NCBI GenBank assembly: GCA_024710535.1
Contig: JANJUO010000338.1
Coordinates: 1-12,392, forward strand
Length of the DNA: 12,392 bases
Direction of reading: 5' to 3'
From: a bacterium
GTDB lineage: Bacteria > Bacteroidota > Ignavibacteria > Kapaibacteriales > UBA2268
The translations under genes were made by a program, and so were the position numbers. The notes below the pieces were generated by a model, which worked only from the letters and a program-made list of their open reading frames with translations, was not told the DNA's origin and did no database searches. Shown piece after piece: positions 1 through 8,977 of this stretch; position 1 is the first letter of the stretch, and every line of letters starts with the position of its first letter.

Positions 1-2270
1 AATTAGAGAAGATAGATATGCTTGACAAGGCAGATTATGTTGTAATAAACAAGTTTGAGAAGCGTGGGTCGGAAGATGCTTATCGTGAAGTGCTTATAAA
101 TTATATTAGAAATAATAATTTGATTACTGATAAGACTGTACATTTGGATCAATTAGAGTTGCCTGTATATGCCGTATGTAGCAATCAGTTCAATAACTCT
201 GGAGTTAATAGATTATTCAAGGATTTGTTTGGTGAATTGAAAGCAAAGAATAATCGTGAATATACTATTAATAATGCAATAATGGAAATGCTTCCAACAA
301 AAATGGATAAAGATTTTGGATTGATTGATAATAATCGTGTACATTATCTTTCTGAAATTGCGGAAACTATTCGTCATTATAAAAAAGCCGCATATAATGA
401 GGCAGAACTTGCAGAAAAGCTACAAGCATTGGAAATTTCAACTTCATTAATAGATGATGATAATATTAAATCTTCATTAATTGATAAAACAACTCAATAT
501 AAAAATCTAATGACTGCAGAGTCAATTAATTTCATTGAAAATTGGAATGAATTAAAGAAAAGTTATCAGCAAGAAGAGATAAATTATCAAATACAGAATA
601 AAACTTTTAGTATAAAGTTGTTTTCTAAAAGTTTATCGGGTACATCGATTCCAAAAGTGGCTCTGCCTGAAACGTCATCATATAAAGAGTTACTTAAATT
701 TTATTATTTGGAAAATTTACCGGGATATTTTCCTTATACAGCAGGCGTATTTCCATTTAAACGCACTACAGAAGATCCAAAAAGACAGTTTGCCGGTGAG
801 GGAAGTCCAGAAAGAACGAATAGAAGGTTTCATTATCTATCGCAAAATGATGATGCTAAGCGTTTATCCGTTGCATTTGATGGAATAACACTTTATGCAG
901 AAGATCCCGCAGAGCAACCTGATATTTTCGGAAAGATTGGCGAAGCTGGAGTGTCTGTATGTTGTATAAATGACATGGATAAGCTACTTGATGGCTTCGA
1001 CTTGCTTCATCCGCTAACTTCTGTTTCAATGACAATAAATGCTCCTGCACCGATAATGGTGGCATTTTATTTTATGACGGCGTATAATCGTGAAATCAAG
1101 AAGCAAGGTTTATCAAATATAACTGCAGAGCAGAAAGAAAATATTAAGTTGCAGGTTTTCAGAAAGTTGCGCGGAACTGTACAGGCTGATATGCTCAAAG
1201 AAGATCAAGGGCAGAATACAATAATCTTTTCGATCGACTTTGCAATGAAGTTGATTGGAGATCTACAAGAGTATTTGTCAAAAAATAAGATTCAAAATTA
1301 TTATTCATTGAGTATAAGTGGTTATCATATAGCGGAAGCCGGAGCAAATCCGATTACGCAGTTAGCATTCACGCTTGCAAATGGCTTTACTTATGTGGAA
1401 TATTTCCTAAATAGAGGTATAAATGTAGATGAATTTGCTCCGAATTTATCATTCTTCTTTTCGAATGGAATGGATCCGGAATATTCTGTGATTGGAAGAG
1501 TTGCAAGAAGAATTTGGGCAGTTGCAATGAAGAATAAATATGGTGCAAATGAAAAAAGTCAGAAGTTAAAGTATCATATACAGACTTCGGGTCGTTCTCT
1601 ACATGCTCAGGAAATAGATTTTAATGATATACGCACCACTTTACAAGGTTTGCTTGCGTTTTATGATAATTGTAATTCATTACATACGAATTCTTATGAT
1701 GAAGCAATAACTACACCTACAGAAGAATCAGTTCGTCGTGCAATGGCAATACAGTTGATTCTAAGTAAAGAGTTTGGAATGCTAAAAAATGAGAATCCAT
1801 CGCAGGGTGCATATATTACAGAGCAACTAACCGAACTTGTAGAGGAAGCTGTACTGATGGAATTTTCGCGTATTTCGAGAAGAGGCGGAGTTCTGGGAGC
1901 TATGGAAACACAATATCAGCGTTCGAAGATACAAGAGGAGTCTATGTATTATGAATATTTGAAGCAAACCGGCGAATATCCGATTATTGGTGTGAATACA
2001 TTTTTGGCAGAGAATAGTGCAAATCTTTATGATAATATGCAGGTGATTAGAACTTCGATAGATGAGAAAAATCAGCGACTTGCCGAAATTACAAGCTTCA
2101 AAGAAACAAATTCGCAAAATGTAGAAAATGCTTTGCAAAGACTAAAAGAAGTTGCACTCAGCAAAGGAAACATTTTCGAGGAACTTTTGAATACTGTAGA
2201 AGTGGCAACAATGGGTCAGATTACAAAAGTATTGTATGAAATTGGTGGAAAATACAGACGCGGTATGTAA
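1..2270 (+). CDS. icmF: Fused isobutyryl-CoA mutase IcmF, C-terminal part (5' end outside window)
   Basis: IcmF is an adenosylcobalamin enzyme that interconverts isobutyryl-CoA and n-butyryl-CoA. It is a natural fusion of a B12-binding domain, a MeaB-like GTPase chaperone and the substrate-binding mutase domain. The frame is open from base 3 (LEKID precedes the first ATG at 18), so the gene starts upstream and roughly the first third of the usual ~1,100 residues is missing. Counting from the ATG at 18, residues 1-75 are the end of the GTPase domain with the guanine-specificity motif NKFE at 11-14. Residues ~75-215 are a linker, and ~235 to 750 are the mutase barrel and tail, with family signatures around 238-300 and 430-460. 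Phe245 and Gln399 occupy the places of the Tyr and Arg that select methylmalonyl-CoA in methylmalonyl-CoA mutase, which favours an isobutyryl-type substrate. The C-terminus (GGKYRRGM) is the normal family end. I am sure of the family; the substrate call rests on those two residues. Confidence 0.93.
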   Translation, partial: LEKIDMLDKADYVVINKFEKRGSEDAYREVLINYIRNNNLITDKTVHLDQLELPVYAVCSNQFNNSGVNRLFKDLFGELKAKNNREYTINNAIMEMLPTKMDKDFGLIDNNRVHYLSEIAETIRHYKKAAYNEAELAEKLQALEISTSLIDDDNIKSSLIDKTTQYKNLMTAESINFIENWNELKKSYQQEEINYQIQNKTFSIKLFSKSLSGTSIPKVALPETSSYKELLKFYYLENLPGYFPYTAGVFPFKRTTEDPKRQFAGEGSPERTNRRFHYLSQNDDAKRLSVAFDGITLYAEDPAEQPDIFGKIGEAGVSVCCINDMDKLLDGFDLLHPLTSVSMTINAPAPIMVAFYFMTAYNREIKKQGLSNITAEQKENIKLQVFRKLRGTVQADMLKEDQGQNTIIFSIDFAMKLIGDLQEYLSKNKIQNYYSLSISGYHIAEAGANPITQLAFTLANGFTYVEYFLNRGINVDEFAPNLSFFFSNGMDPEYSVIGRVARRIWAVAMKNKYGANEKSQKLKYHIQTSGRSLHAQEIDFNDIRTTLQGLLAFYDNCNSLHTNSYDEAITTPTEESVRRAMAIQLILSKEFGMLKNENPSQGAYITEQLTELVEEAVLMEFSRISRRGGVLGAMETQYQRSKIQEESMYYEYLKQTGEYPIIGVNTFLAENSANLYDNMQVIRTSIDEKNQRLAEITSFKETNSQNVENALQRLKEVALSKGNIFEELLNTVEVATMGQITKVLYEIGGKYRRGM

Positions 2271-2309
2271 AGAATAGATATTTAGCAACATTGAAGAATT
2301 ATAGATAAA

Positions 2310-2348
2310 AAAAAAGCCGTTTACAATCAACTTGCAAACGGCTTTTTT
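2310..2348. terminator. Bidirectional Rho-independent terminator
   Basis: A perfect 7-bp G/C-containing stem (GCCGTTT at 2316-2322, AAACGGC at 2336-2342) has a 13-nt loop. It is flanked by an A-run on the left and a T-run on the right, which extend the pairing to about 13 bp. The T-run follows the hairpin on either strand. It lies 40 bases after the icmF stop and 11 bases after the stop of the leftward VWA gene, so one element can end both convergent transcripts. Confidence 0.9.
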
Positions 2349-2359
2349 GATTATGCATT

Positions 2360-5300
2360 TTATCTGCTAATAATTATACTTTGTGATTTTGTGAATGGAC
2401 CAGCTTCGATTTTGATAAAATAAATTCCATTCGATATGTCGTGGCTATCAATTATACTTGAGTAATATCCGGCTGGAATTCGCTTATCTACGATTGTTTT
2501 AACAATTTCACCGGTTGCATTATAAATGACTAATTTCACATCTGTTTCGAATGCAATGCTATATTGAATTTCGGCAGATGAAGAAACCGGATTTGGATTT
2601 GGTGAAATTAGAGCAAAAGGAATGCCTGATGCAACTATGATTCTGGTATCATTGGCGCAAACGCTGTCTATATTGACTGTGGTTACACTAAAAGACTCGT
2701 TGAAACAGCCATAATCTATTTCAAATCTGATTTGAGAAGATCCCTGCTCATTTAGAAGAGTTAGAAAATCAATTGAGAAGATTTCCAACGATTGTGATGC
2801 AGTTAATTTTCCGTTTCCTTCAACTAAAATTTGTCCTTTGGAGAATACAGGAGAGCCCCAAATCATATAGTTTGCTTGTCCCGCTTGTGCACTTATTTTA
2901 GATTTGAAACTATCTTTGTATGGATAGATTACGGTATCATTAAATAAGATTTTCACTTTAACGGCATTGATTTCGCCTGAAGTTAATTTAGGTAGATTAG
3001 CAAATGCCGAGAGCGTAAATTTATCTCCGGGATATTTGTTGATTGTTGCAGGCTCCGCAGAAGTTGTGAATGTAGATCCAAATCCAACTAAATCAATTTT
3101 GATATCAATACCGGCAGAGTTTGGAATAGTTGCAGTAGCATTATGAATAGTTTTAGCCTTGGATGGTTTGAATGCAAATTTAATATCTTTCGGCAAACCG
3201 CTATATAATACAACTTCGGCATTATCAACAATAGTAAAATCATCTTTATCTGCACCACTAATAGTTGCATTTTGAAGAAAAAGAGTAATGGCAACATTGC
3301 TAGTGTTTTTGATAGTAGCATTAATTTCGTCTTTATCGCAAACCATAACATTTTGGAAATCGACTTTAGTTGGGAAATCAAGGCTAACGGAGTTGCAACT
3401 ACGAGTAAATTCTGTAGTTTTCCATTCTTCATTGAAGGAGCCATCAAAATCATCAGCGAGAATACGGAAATTAACTACGTGGCTTGCACTTTCGATTGGT
3501 TCGTATTCCAAAAGGAATTCCTGCTTATCACTTTTGGGAATGGTTAAATCAGCAGGAGCGGTGGTTTTCCAGCGATATTCAACGGAATTGAAAACATCAA
3601 TGCTTTTTATTTTCAAATCAGATGAAGAACTGTTGTTGAATACTGTAAGAAGAACATCTGCTTTTTCTCCGACCTTCACTTCGCCATCACATTTGAATTC
3701 ATAACTCATTTTTGGTAATATACCGGTTCCTTCCAAAGTGGAAATCAGTGGTTCGGGCTTGATAGCAAATTCAAATTTGATTTGAGATGAATAATAAATT
3801 TCATCTTTTGGGTTGAATTCAACATTTAAAGTAACTTCAGATTGTTGATCGAGCAAAATTGGAAGATTTAAGTTTTCAAATTTGAAAATATTATCATTGC
3901 TTGGATTACTTGGATCATTCCAATAAATTGCTTTTATTGTATCAATAACATTTGATTCATTCTTAACAGAAATTTTAGAAGTATATTTGCCGTTTGTACG
4001 TTTTTCATACCAATTAAAATTAGACACTCTAACATCTGAAGTTAAACAATTTCCAATAATAGCAAGCGGTATTTTATTGCATTGCTCGCCTTTTACATTA
4101 TACACAACAAAGAAAATCTCATGCTTACGCTCGCCAAAATCTTTAGGAGTGAAGGTAATATAAATATTGGCACAAGAGTCTGGCATAACATAATAACGAG
4201 AGTTGATTCTTGGAATTGAAAGAGAATCAATATTGAAATCTTGATAATTATAAGAAGGGGAGTGTTGTATTGAAATATAAACCGGAACATTGCTGTTATT
4301 TTTGAAAGCACAATCAATTATATCGGATTTTGCTTTTCCTAAATTAACATCGCCAAAATCATAAAGAACTGCACTCAATCCACCACAAACACCGTTTGCA
4401 GAAACCGGAATTTCTGTTGCGGAGGCACAATAGCCATTAATAATCAAACTTGCATTTCTCTGACCTAAATTAAGTGGCTTGAATTTGAAAACTAAATCAA
4501 TAGAATCTCCGGGCTGTAAAACTTTGCCTTTTATATCTTCAACAAGCGACCAATCATCTTTGAAAGCACCGGTAAATGAATAATTTGTGATGGTAAATGG
4601 AATTTTTTCATTATTTGTAATGAGAAACGGCATAGTTGTTTCAATTTCTTCGCCCACTGTTACATCATCAAATTTTAATGGATTCATTTCTGTTGTGACA
4701 GTCAACATAGGTTTTGCAAGTAAAACATCAATTACTGTATCTGATGTTATTGGAATTTTTGAGTTTTTGGCAAGATAAATGTCTGATTCACCGAAGCCTG
4801 TTACATTTATACCATCAAAATTAATAGTATTTGTAAATTGACCAGTTTGATATTTTCTTCCTTCGCTATCATAAGCAACATTAGTAGAATAATTATCTTG
4901 GTCGATAGCTCCAAATTGTAAATCTTTAATATTTAGATTGAGATCATAAACTGCAGTAAATACTTCCCATTTTGTAGTTGATGGCAATTGGAAATCATTA
5001 AAATAATCAGTATATTTACCTTTGTAAAATCCTTGTGCATAAATTCTCGGAAAAGAACCGGGCTTTTTATCGAGGAAATACTTTAGTTTTACTCCAGTTG
5101 CTTGGAAAAATTCAAATACAGCGGTTGCTCCCAAAAATGTAGAACGAATATAATCCCCAGAATTGCTATATTTTGCAACGAAGAAATAAGGTGTGTTGTC
5201 ATATTCCAAACCAACTGTGAAACTTCCGAATTTAATTCCTTTATATGCTGTTCCAACTATATAAACATTGCCTGCTGGATCTAAAGCAACTCCATTTGCA

Positions 5301-7048
5301 ATATCATTTCCGAGTTCGGAACCACCACTTCTTACCCAAATTAAATTGCCTTCAACATCAAATTTTGCCAAATAAAAATCTTGCTTACCAAAGGAGGTAA
5401 CCTTGTTATTGCCCGGAAACACTCCTGTTCCTGAGAATGAGCCACAAATATAAACGAACATATCATTGTAATCAACAGCAACGCTCTTAGAACTGTCTAT
5501 TCCGGAATTACCGGCAGCAATTGCCCATTCCCAAAATGACATATCAGCAACTTCTGCTTTTATTTGGAGAGTTCCCAAAATATTCGGAGAAATCCAATTA
5601 TATTTAAGTCCTTTAACTTTATTTGCAATCGGCACCCAATTTGCACCCTGATTTGCACTGTATGAAAGATTAACTTCGTAGTTTGGTTCAACACCCGACC
5701 ATTGAATTTTTACTGTATCGCATTGTGCAAATGCTTGCGAATTAATTGGATTGTCTATTTCAATTTGCTGTCGTCCACCAATCAACAAAACTTCTTGAGT
5801 GCAAGGATAAGCATCCAAAATCAAGGTTGCTTGTTTGAATCTTTTAGGGTTCATCTGGTTGAATACAACTTTCATTGTGATTTCTTGATCTTTTTGAAGA
5901 ACCACATCGCCACTTGGTTTGATTCCTTTGCCATCTCCCCAGTCAAGAATTTCGAAACTACCGGGAGGTGAGATTCTAAAATCTTTAATTTTAAAATCAT
6001 AATTCACAGCCTTCAATTTAAATGTTTCTTCTGAAGAACCGCCGCCCGGTGGATCTCCAAAATCCACAAGAGGTGGCTCAAAATCAATTTTTGCCAAATC
6101 CTCGTTTGTAACAATATAATTCTTTGTTTGAGAAAGAATTGGAAACGAATTTGTGTATGTAACTGTAACAGTTCTAAATCTTGCCGCTTCATCACAAACT
6201 GGAGGAACATTCCAATAAAGATGGCATTGAACCTTAACAGAAGCATCATCGGCAACATTTTTGTAAATGTTGTTCAATTGGTCTTTTGTAAAAGTTTCAA
6301 AAAATTTACCATTACTTGTTTCAGCAATATACTTTAAATCTTTATTTTTTGGAGTAAGTAAGTTAATTGCATAGAGATATATGTTGTTACTTTTGAGTGC
6401 TTCAATTATGCCCGGAGTATTCAATGGCTCTGTCTGAACTTCATGATTGCCATCAGTTAAGAAAACGATAACTCTTCTATGATCAACGGGAGCATCTTTT
6501 ATTAAGTTAATAGCACCATTAGTTTCATTAAGAAAACCCTTATTGAAATTGGTAGAGCCATAAATTCCCCAACTTTTTTCGATTTTCATTATTGAATCTA
6601 TGATTTCTGCTTTGTTGTTTGTGAAATTTATAACAAGTCTTGCATCAGAGGCAAATGCAACTACAGCAATTTGCGAATCATCAGTCAAAACAATGTTGTT
6701 TATAAATGATTTTGCACCTTCAACTACCCAATCCCATGGACGCTCTCCATTCACCAGATCAGTCATCGAACCGCTTTTATCCAAAACTAATACTACGCTT
6801 AGTGGTAGTTTTGCCGTACAATTTATCTCAAAATCTGCTTCAGGAACAAGATAACCATTATCTTCTATAATGAAATCCTTTTTAGCAAAGTTTGTAATAG
6901 GATTTCCGAGAGCAGTGTAAGCACTATAACTCGCGCCCAATTTCGGAAAATTAGATGCATCAATATCCGATAAATTAAATGTCTGAGAATAAACTATTCC
7001 CGACATCATCATTATCAAAACAGATATTTTTAGTAACAAATTTCTCAT
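2360..7048 (-). CDS. Secreted VWA / beta-propeller / Ig-like repeat protein with T9SS type A sorting domain
   Basis: This is a large exported surface or extracellular protein of unknown ligand. Residues 1-21 are a signal peptide (Lys-containing n-region, hydrophobic core, cleavage near VYS-Q). Residues ~81-270 are a von Willebrand A domain with a complete metal-ion-dependent adhesion site: DKSGS at 90-94 (Asp90, Ser92, Ser94), Thr166 and Asp199 in LTDG. Residues ~320-505 are Ig-like strands. Residues ~505-765 carry SBBP-type beta-propeller blades (AKFD..GNLIW and ALDPAGNVYIVG patterns). From ~785 to ~1310 come several ASH/choice-of-anchor-like beta-sandwich repeats with recurring ITN, FKF.P and G.R..A patterns. 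Residues ~1330-1470 resemble a cohesin-like domain. Residues ~1480-1562 are a Por secretion C-terminal domain (NPNP.., LVIYNATGE, SNGIYFIKIEAG, ending IIISR), which in known systems directs transport through T9SS and surface attachment. There is no Shine-Dalgarno before the ATG at 7048. Adhesion is an inference from the VWA domain; the sorting signal is seen directly. Confidence 0.9.
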   Translation of the reverse strand: MRNLLLKISVLIMMMSGIVYSQTFNLSDIDASNFPKLGASYSAYTALGNPITNFAKKDFIIEDNGYLVPEADFEINCTAKLPLSVVLVLDKSGSMTDLVNGERPWDWVVEGAKSFINNIVLTDDSQIAVVAFASDARLVINFTNNKAEIIDSIMKIEKSWGIYGSTNFNKGFLNETNGAINLIKDAPVDHRRVIVFLTDGNHEVQTEPLNTPGIIEALKSNNIYLYAINLLTPKNKDLKYIAETSNGKFFETFTKDQLNNIYKNVADDASVKVQCHLYWNVPPVCDEAARFRTVTVTYTNSFPILSQTKNYIVTNEDLAKIDFEPPLVDFGDPPGGGSSEETFKLKAVNYDFKIKDFRISPPGSFEILDWGDGKGIKPSGDVVLQKDQEITMKVVFNQMNPKRFKQATLILDAYPCTQEVLLIGGRQQIEIDNPINSQAFAQCDTVKIQWSGVEPNYEVNLSYSANQGANWVPIANKVKGLKYNWISPNILGTLQIKAEVADMSFWEWAIAAGNSGIDSSKSVAVDYNDMFVYICGSFSGTGVFPGNNKVTSFGKQDFYLAKFDVEGNLIWVRSGGSELGNDIANGVALDPAGNVYIVGTAYKGIKFGSFTVGLEYDNTPYFFVAKYSNSGDYIRSTFLGATAVFEFFQATGVKLKYFLDKKPGSFPRIYAQGFYKGKYTDYFNDFQLPSTTKWEVFTAVYDLNLNIKDLQFGAIDQDNYSTNVAYDSEGRKYQTGQFTNTINFDGINVTGFGESDIYLAKNSKIPITSDTVIDVLLAKPMLTVTTEMNPLKFDDVTVGEEIETTMPFLITNNEKIPFTITNYSFTGAFKDDWSLVEDIKGKVLQPGDSIDLVFKFKPLNLGQRNASLIINGYCASATEIPVSANGVCGGLSAVLYDFGDVNLGKAKSDIIDCAFKNNSNVPVYISIQHSPSYNYQDFNIDSLSIPRINSRYYVMPDSCANIYITFTPKDFGERKHEIFFVVYNVKGEQCNKIPLAIIGNCLTSDVRVSNFNWYEKRTNGKYTSKISVKNESNVIDTIKAIYWNDPSNPSNDNIFKFENLNLPILLDQQSEVTLNVEFNPKDEIYYSSQIKFEFAIKPEPLISTLEGTGILPKMSYEFKCDGEVKVGEKADVLLTVFNNSSSSDLKIKSIDVFNSVEYRWKTTAPADLTIPKSDKQEFLLEYEPIESASHVVNFRILADDFDGSFNEEWKTTEFTRSCNSVSLDFPTKVDFQNVMVCDKDEINATIKNTSNVAITLFLQNATISGADKDDFTIVDNAEVVLYSGLPKDIKFAFKPSKAKTIHNATATIPNSAGIDIKIDLVGFGSTFTTSAEPATINKYPGDKFTLSAFANLPKLTSGEINAVKVKILFNDTVIYPYKDSFKSKISAQAGQANYMIWGSPVFSKGQILVEGNGKLTASQSLEIFSIDFLTLLNEQGSSQIRFEIDYGCFNESFSVTTVNIDSVCANDTRIIVASGIPFALISPNPNPVSSSAEIQYSIAFETDVKLVIYNATGEIVKTIVDKRIPAGYYSSIIDSHDISNGIYFIKIEAGPFTKSQSIIISR

Positions 7049-7212
7049 ATCAAAATTCCATTTATTTAAAAAAATATTTTCCTAAAAGTAATATATACAC
7101 ATTACAATGATTAATTTTGCAAATAATTATTGTATGTCCCAAAAAAACTGTTAAATTTACAAAAAAAATTACATTTTAGAAAAAAAAACTTCTAAAAACG
7201 TTATTATTTGTT

Positions 7213-7220
7213 TAAATTTG
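7213..7220 (+). promoter_or_regulatory. Candidate Bacteroidota -7 element for the PPK2 gene
   Basis: TAAATTTG is an exact match to the TAnnTTTG -7 consensus of Bacteroidota. It lies 39 bases before the preferred PPK2 start at 7259, giving a short leader. No TTG is visible at the expected -33 distance, so half of the promoter is unsupported. In such AT-rich DNA a chance match is possible. Confidence 0.35.
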
Positions 7221-7258
7221 ATTTCTTAATTAGTAGTTTATTAAAAATAGTAAGAAAA

Positions 7259-8062
7259 ATGGATAGATATTTAGTAAAACCCAATTCAAAAATTGATTTA
7301 AAGGCAATTTCAAGCGATCATTACAAAGGTTACCAAGGCACAAAAGAACAGGCTATGGAATTAACCAAAATTATGAATTTAGAACTTGATAAATTGCAGA
7401 AGATTCAAAATGCAGAAAAAAAGCATAAAATTTTGATAATTTTTCAAGGACTTGATGCAAGTGGAAAAGATGGCGCCATTAGAAATGTTTTTGGTAGCGT
7501 AAATCCATCCGGAGTTTATGTTGCTCATTTTGGAGCACCAACAACTACAGAATTAAGTTATGATTTTCTTTGGAGAATTCATAAAAAAGTTCCTTCAAAA
7601 GGCGAAATTGTAATTTTTAACCGTTCTCATTATGAAGATGTTCTTATTGTAAGAGTCCAAAATTTGATGCCTGAAAATATTTGGCGAAACAGATTCGAGC
7701 ATATTAATAATTTTGAGAAAATGCTTGCCGATGAGGATACAATAATTTTGAAATTCTATTTACATATCAGTAAAGAAGAGCAAAGAACCAGATTGCAATC
7801 TCGTGTGGATAATCCAGAAAAACACTGGAAGATTGATCCACAAGATTTCAAAGACAGAGAAAAGTGGGATGAATATATCGAGGCATATAACGATGTTTTG
7901 AAATTCACTTCAACTGAATACGCACCTTGGTTTGTGATTCCATCAGATAAAAAATGGTATAGAGATTTGATTATAACATCAATTCTTACAGATAAATTAA
8001 GAAAGATGAAGATGAAATATCCATCTTCAAAATACGATTATACAGGATATGTTGTTAAATAG
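7259..8062 (+). CDS. ppk2: PPK2 family polyphosphate:nucleotide phosphotransferase (class III-like)
   Basis: PPK2 enzymes move phosphate between inorganic polyphosphate and nucleotides. Class III members phosphorylate both AMP and ADP at the expense of polyphosphate, in the cytoplasm. With the ATG at 7259 the protein has 267 residues and begins MDRYLVKP, which is how homologues begin. A TTG at 7208 would add 17 residues unlike the family, so I reject it. The Walker A motif is GLDASGKDG at 64-72 (Asp66, Lys70). The lid and substrate region NPSGV is at 82-86. Walker B is FNRSHYEDV at 120-128 with Glu126 and Asp127. The HISKEEQ and YAPW..IP..KKWYR blocks typical of the family follow. It is a single-domain, full-length protein without a signal peptide. 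Assignment to class III over class I is from remembered resemblance to the Meiothermus enzyme and is less certain than the family. Its stop is one base from the stop of the convergent methyltransferase gene. Confidence 0.93.
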   Translation: MDRYLVKPNSKIDLKAISSDHYKGYQGTKEQAMELTKIMNLELDKLQKIQNAEKKHKILIIFQGLDASGKDGAIRNVFGSVNPSGVYVAHFGAPTTTELSYDFLWRIHKKVPSKGEIVIFNRSHYEDVLIVRVQNLMPENIWRNRFEHINNFEKMLADEDTIILKFYLHISKEEQRTRLQSRVDNPEKHWKIDPQDFKDREKWDEYIEAYNDVLKFTSTEYAPWFVIPSDKKWYRDLIITSILTDKLRKMKMKYPSSKYDYTGYVVK

Positions 8063-8063
8063 T

Positions 8064-8894
8064 TCAAGATTTTTTCTGACCGATAGCAAAAATTTCAATT
8101 CCGGTAATGTATTCATAAATTGTATATACATAAGATTTGATTGTTGGCTTTAATCCAAAATATTTTTTGAATGATTTTTTTGAAATATAATTCGAAAAAT
8201 ATGTGATGCAATTATTAGGTCTGCCAGACTTGAGGTAAAGAGGCGTCATTCCTGATAATTCAAGTAGATTATGAAGAGATTTTTCCGTAAAATGGAAATA
8301 ATGAGATAATGGCTGAAACCAAATCCATCTCTGTTTGAATATTTTTCTCCAAATATTGTTGAAATTAGGAACCCGAATTAATAAAATACCATCATCATTT
8401 AATAATTTTTTGATTTGCATTAAACCTTGTTTTGGGTCGGGGAAGTGTTCCAAACTATGCCACATCACAATAAGATCGAATTTTCTATCAACACAATCCA
8501 GATTTTCATAAACATTCAGTCCTAACCCTTTTGCATAATTTCTTGCATTTTCTGAGAGTTCCACTCCAAAAACATCATAATCGAAGTGGCGAGCAAATTC
8601 AAGGAAAAATCCTTTATCACAACCAATGTCTAATAAACTTGCAGGAGCAGATTTGTATTTACGGACAAATGACAATAGTTTGATAAATTCAGGCATTCTA
8701 TGATAATATCTCTGAAGTGGTAATAATTGATTTTTATCAAGAACATATTTATCTTTGTAATATTCATTAATTTTATTGGAATGCTCGACTTCTTTGTTGA
8801 ACACAACTTTGCAATTCGAACATTCCAATAAAACTGTACTGCCAATTTTGAATTCACTTAAATTTATTGCTAAACAAATCTTGCATTCATTCAT
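8064..8894 (-). CDS. Class I SAM-dependent methyltransferase with N-terminal zinc ribbon
   Basis: A 276-residue cytoplasmic protein. The N-terminus has Cys4-x2-Cys7 and Cys25-x2-Cys28, a likely structural zinc site. A Rossmann-type methyltransferase core follows. Motif I is LLDIGCDKGFFLEF at 87-100, which binds S-adenosylmethionine. The acidic residue ending strand 2 is Glu112 in GVELS. The HSLEHFPDP block at 146-154 is typical of the Methyltransf_23 family. The downstream segment (IRVPNF.N near 173-180, then FQPLSHYFHFT near 193-203) is characteristic of members found near cell-surface polysaccharide genes, but there is no such cluster here, so the substrate is unknown. The ATG at 8894 is preceded by a purine stretch (AAGAAG) about 10 bases upstream, a weak ribosome site. 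It lies 83 bases downstream of the CBS gene on the same strand and could be co-transcribed with it. No terminator is visible before the opposing PPK2 gene. Confidence 0.88.
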   Translation of the reverse strand: MNECKICLAINLSEFKIGSTVLLECSNCKVVFNKEVEHSNKINEYYKDKYVLDKNQLLPLQRYYHRMPEFIKLLSFVRKYKSAPASLLDIGCDKGFFLEFARHFDYDVFGVELSENARNYAKGLGLNVYENLDCVDRKFDLIVMWHSLEHFPDPKQGLMQIKKLLNDDGILLIRVPNFNNIWRKIFKQRWIWFQPLSHYFHFTEKSLHNLLELSGMTPLYLKSGRPNNCITYFSNYISKKSFKKYFGLKPTIKSYVYTIYEYITGIEIFAIGQKKS

Positions 8895-8977
8895 TAATTT
8901 TCTTCTTAAAAATGTAATAAAATAATATTTTCAAAGTAAATAATTTTGCTTTGATATAAAAAAATGTCTTAATTTAT

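Noticed and set aside
1..2270. Methylmalonyl-CoA mutase large subunit starting at 18
   Set aside because: The frame is open to the left edge, the N-terminal residues are the end of a GTPase domain, and the two substrate residues are Phe and Gln. All three fit fused IcmF.
3088..3704. Open frames in other frames and strands inside the VWA gene (for example 3288-3704 plus)
   Set aside because: The long minus-strand gene has clear domains throughout, and these frames give low-complexity sequences with no recognisable family or start signals.
7049..7207. Promoter of the VWA gene in the divergent region
   Set aside because: No exact TAnnTTTG with a spaced TTG is found on the minus strand. TATA-like stretches are too common in this AT-rich DNA to call.
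7208..7258. TTG start extending the PPK2 protein by 17 residues
   Set aside because: The extension does not resemble PPK2 N-termini, which begin at the MDRYLVKP equivalent, and it would overlap the TAAATTTG promoter element.
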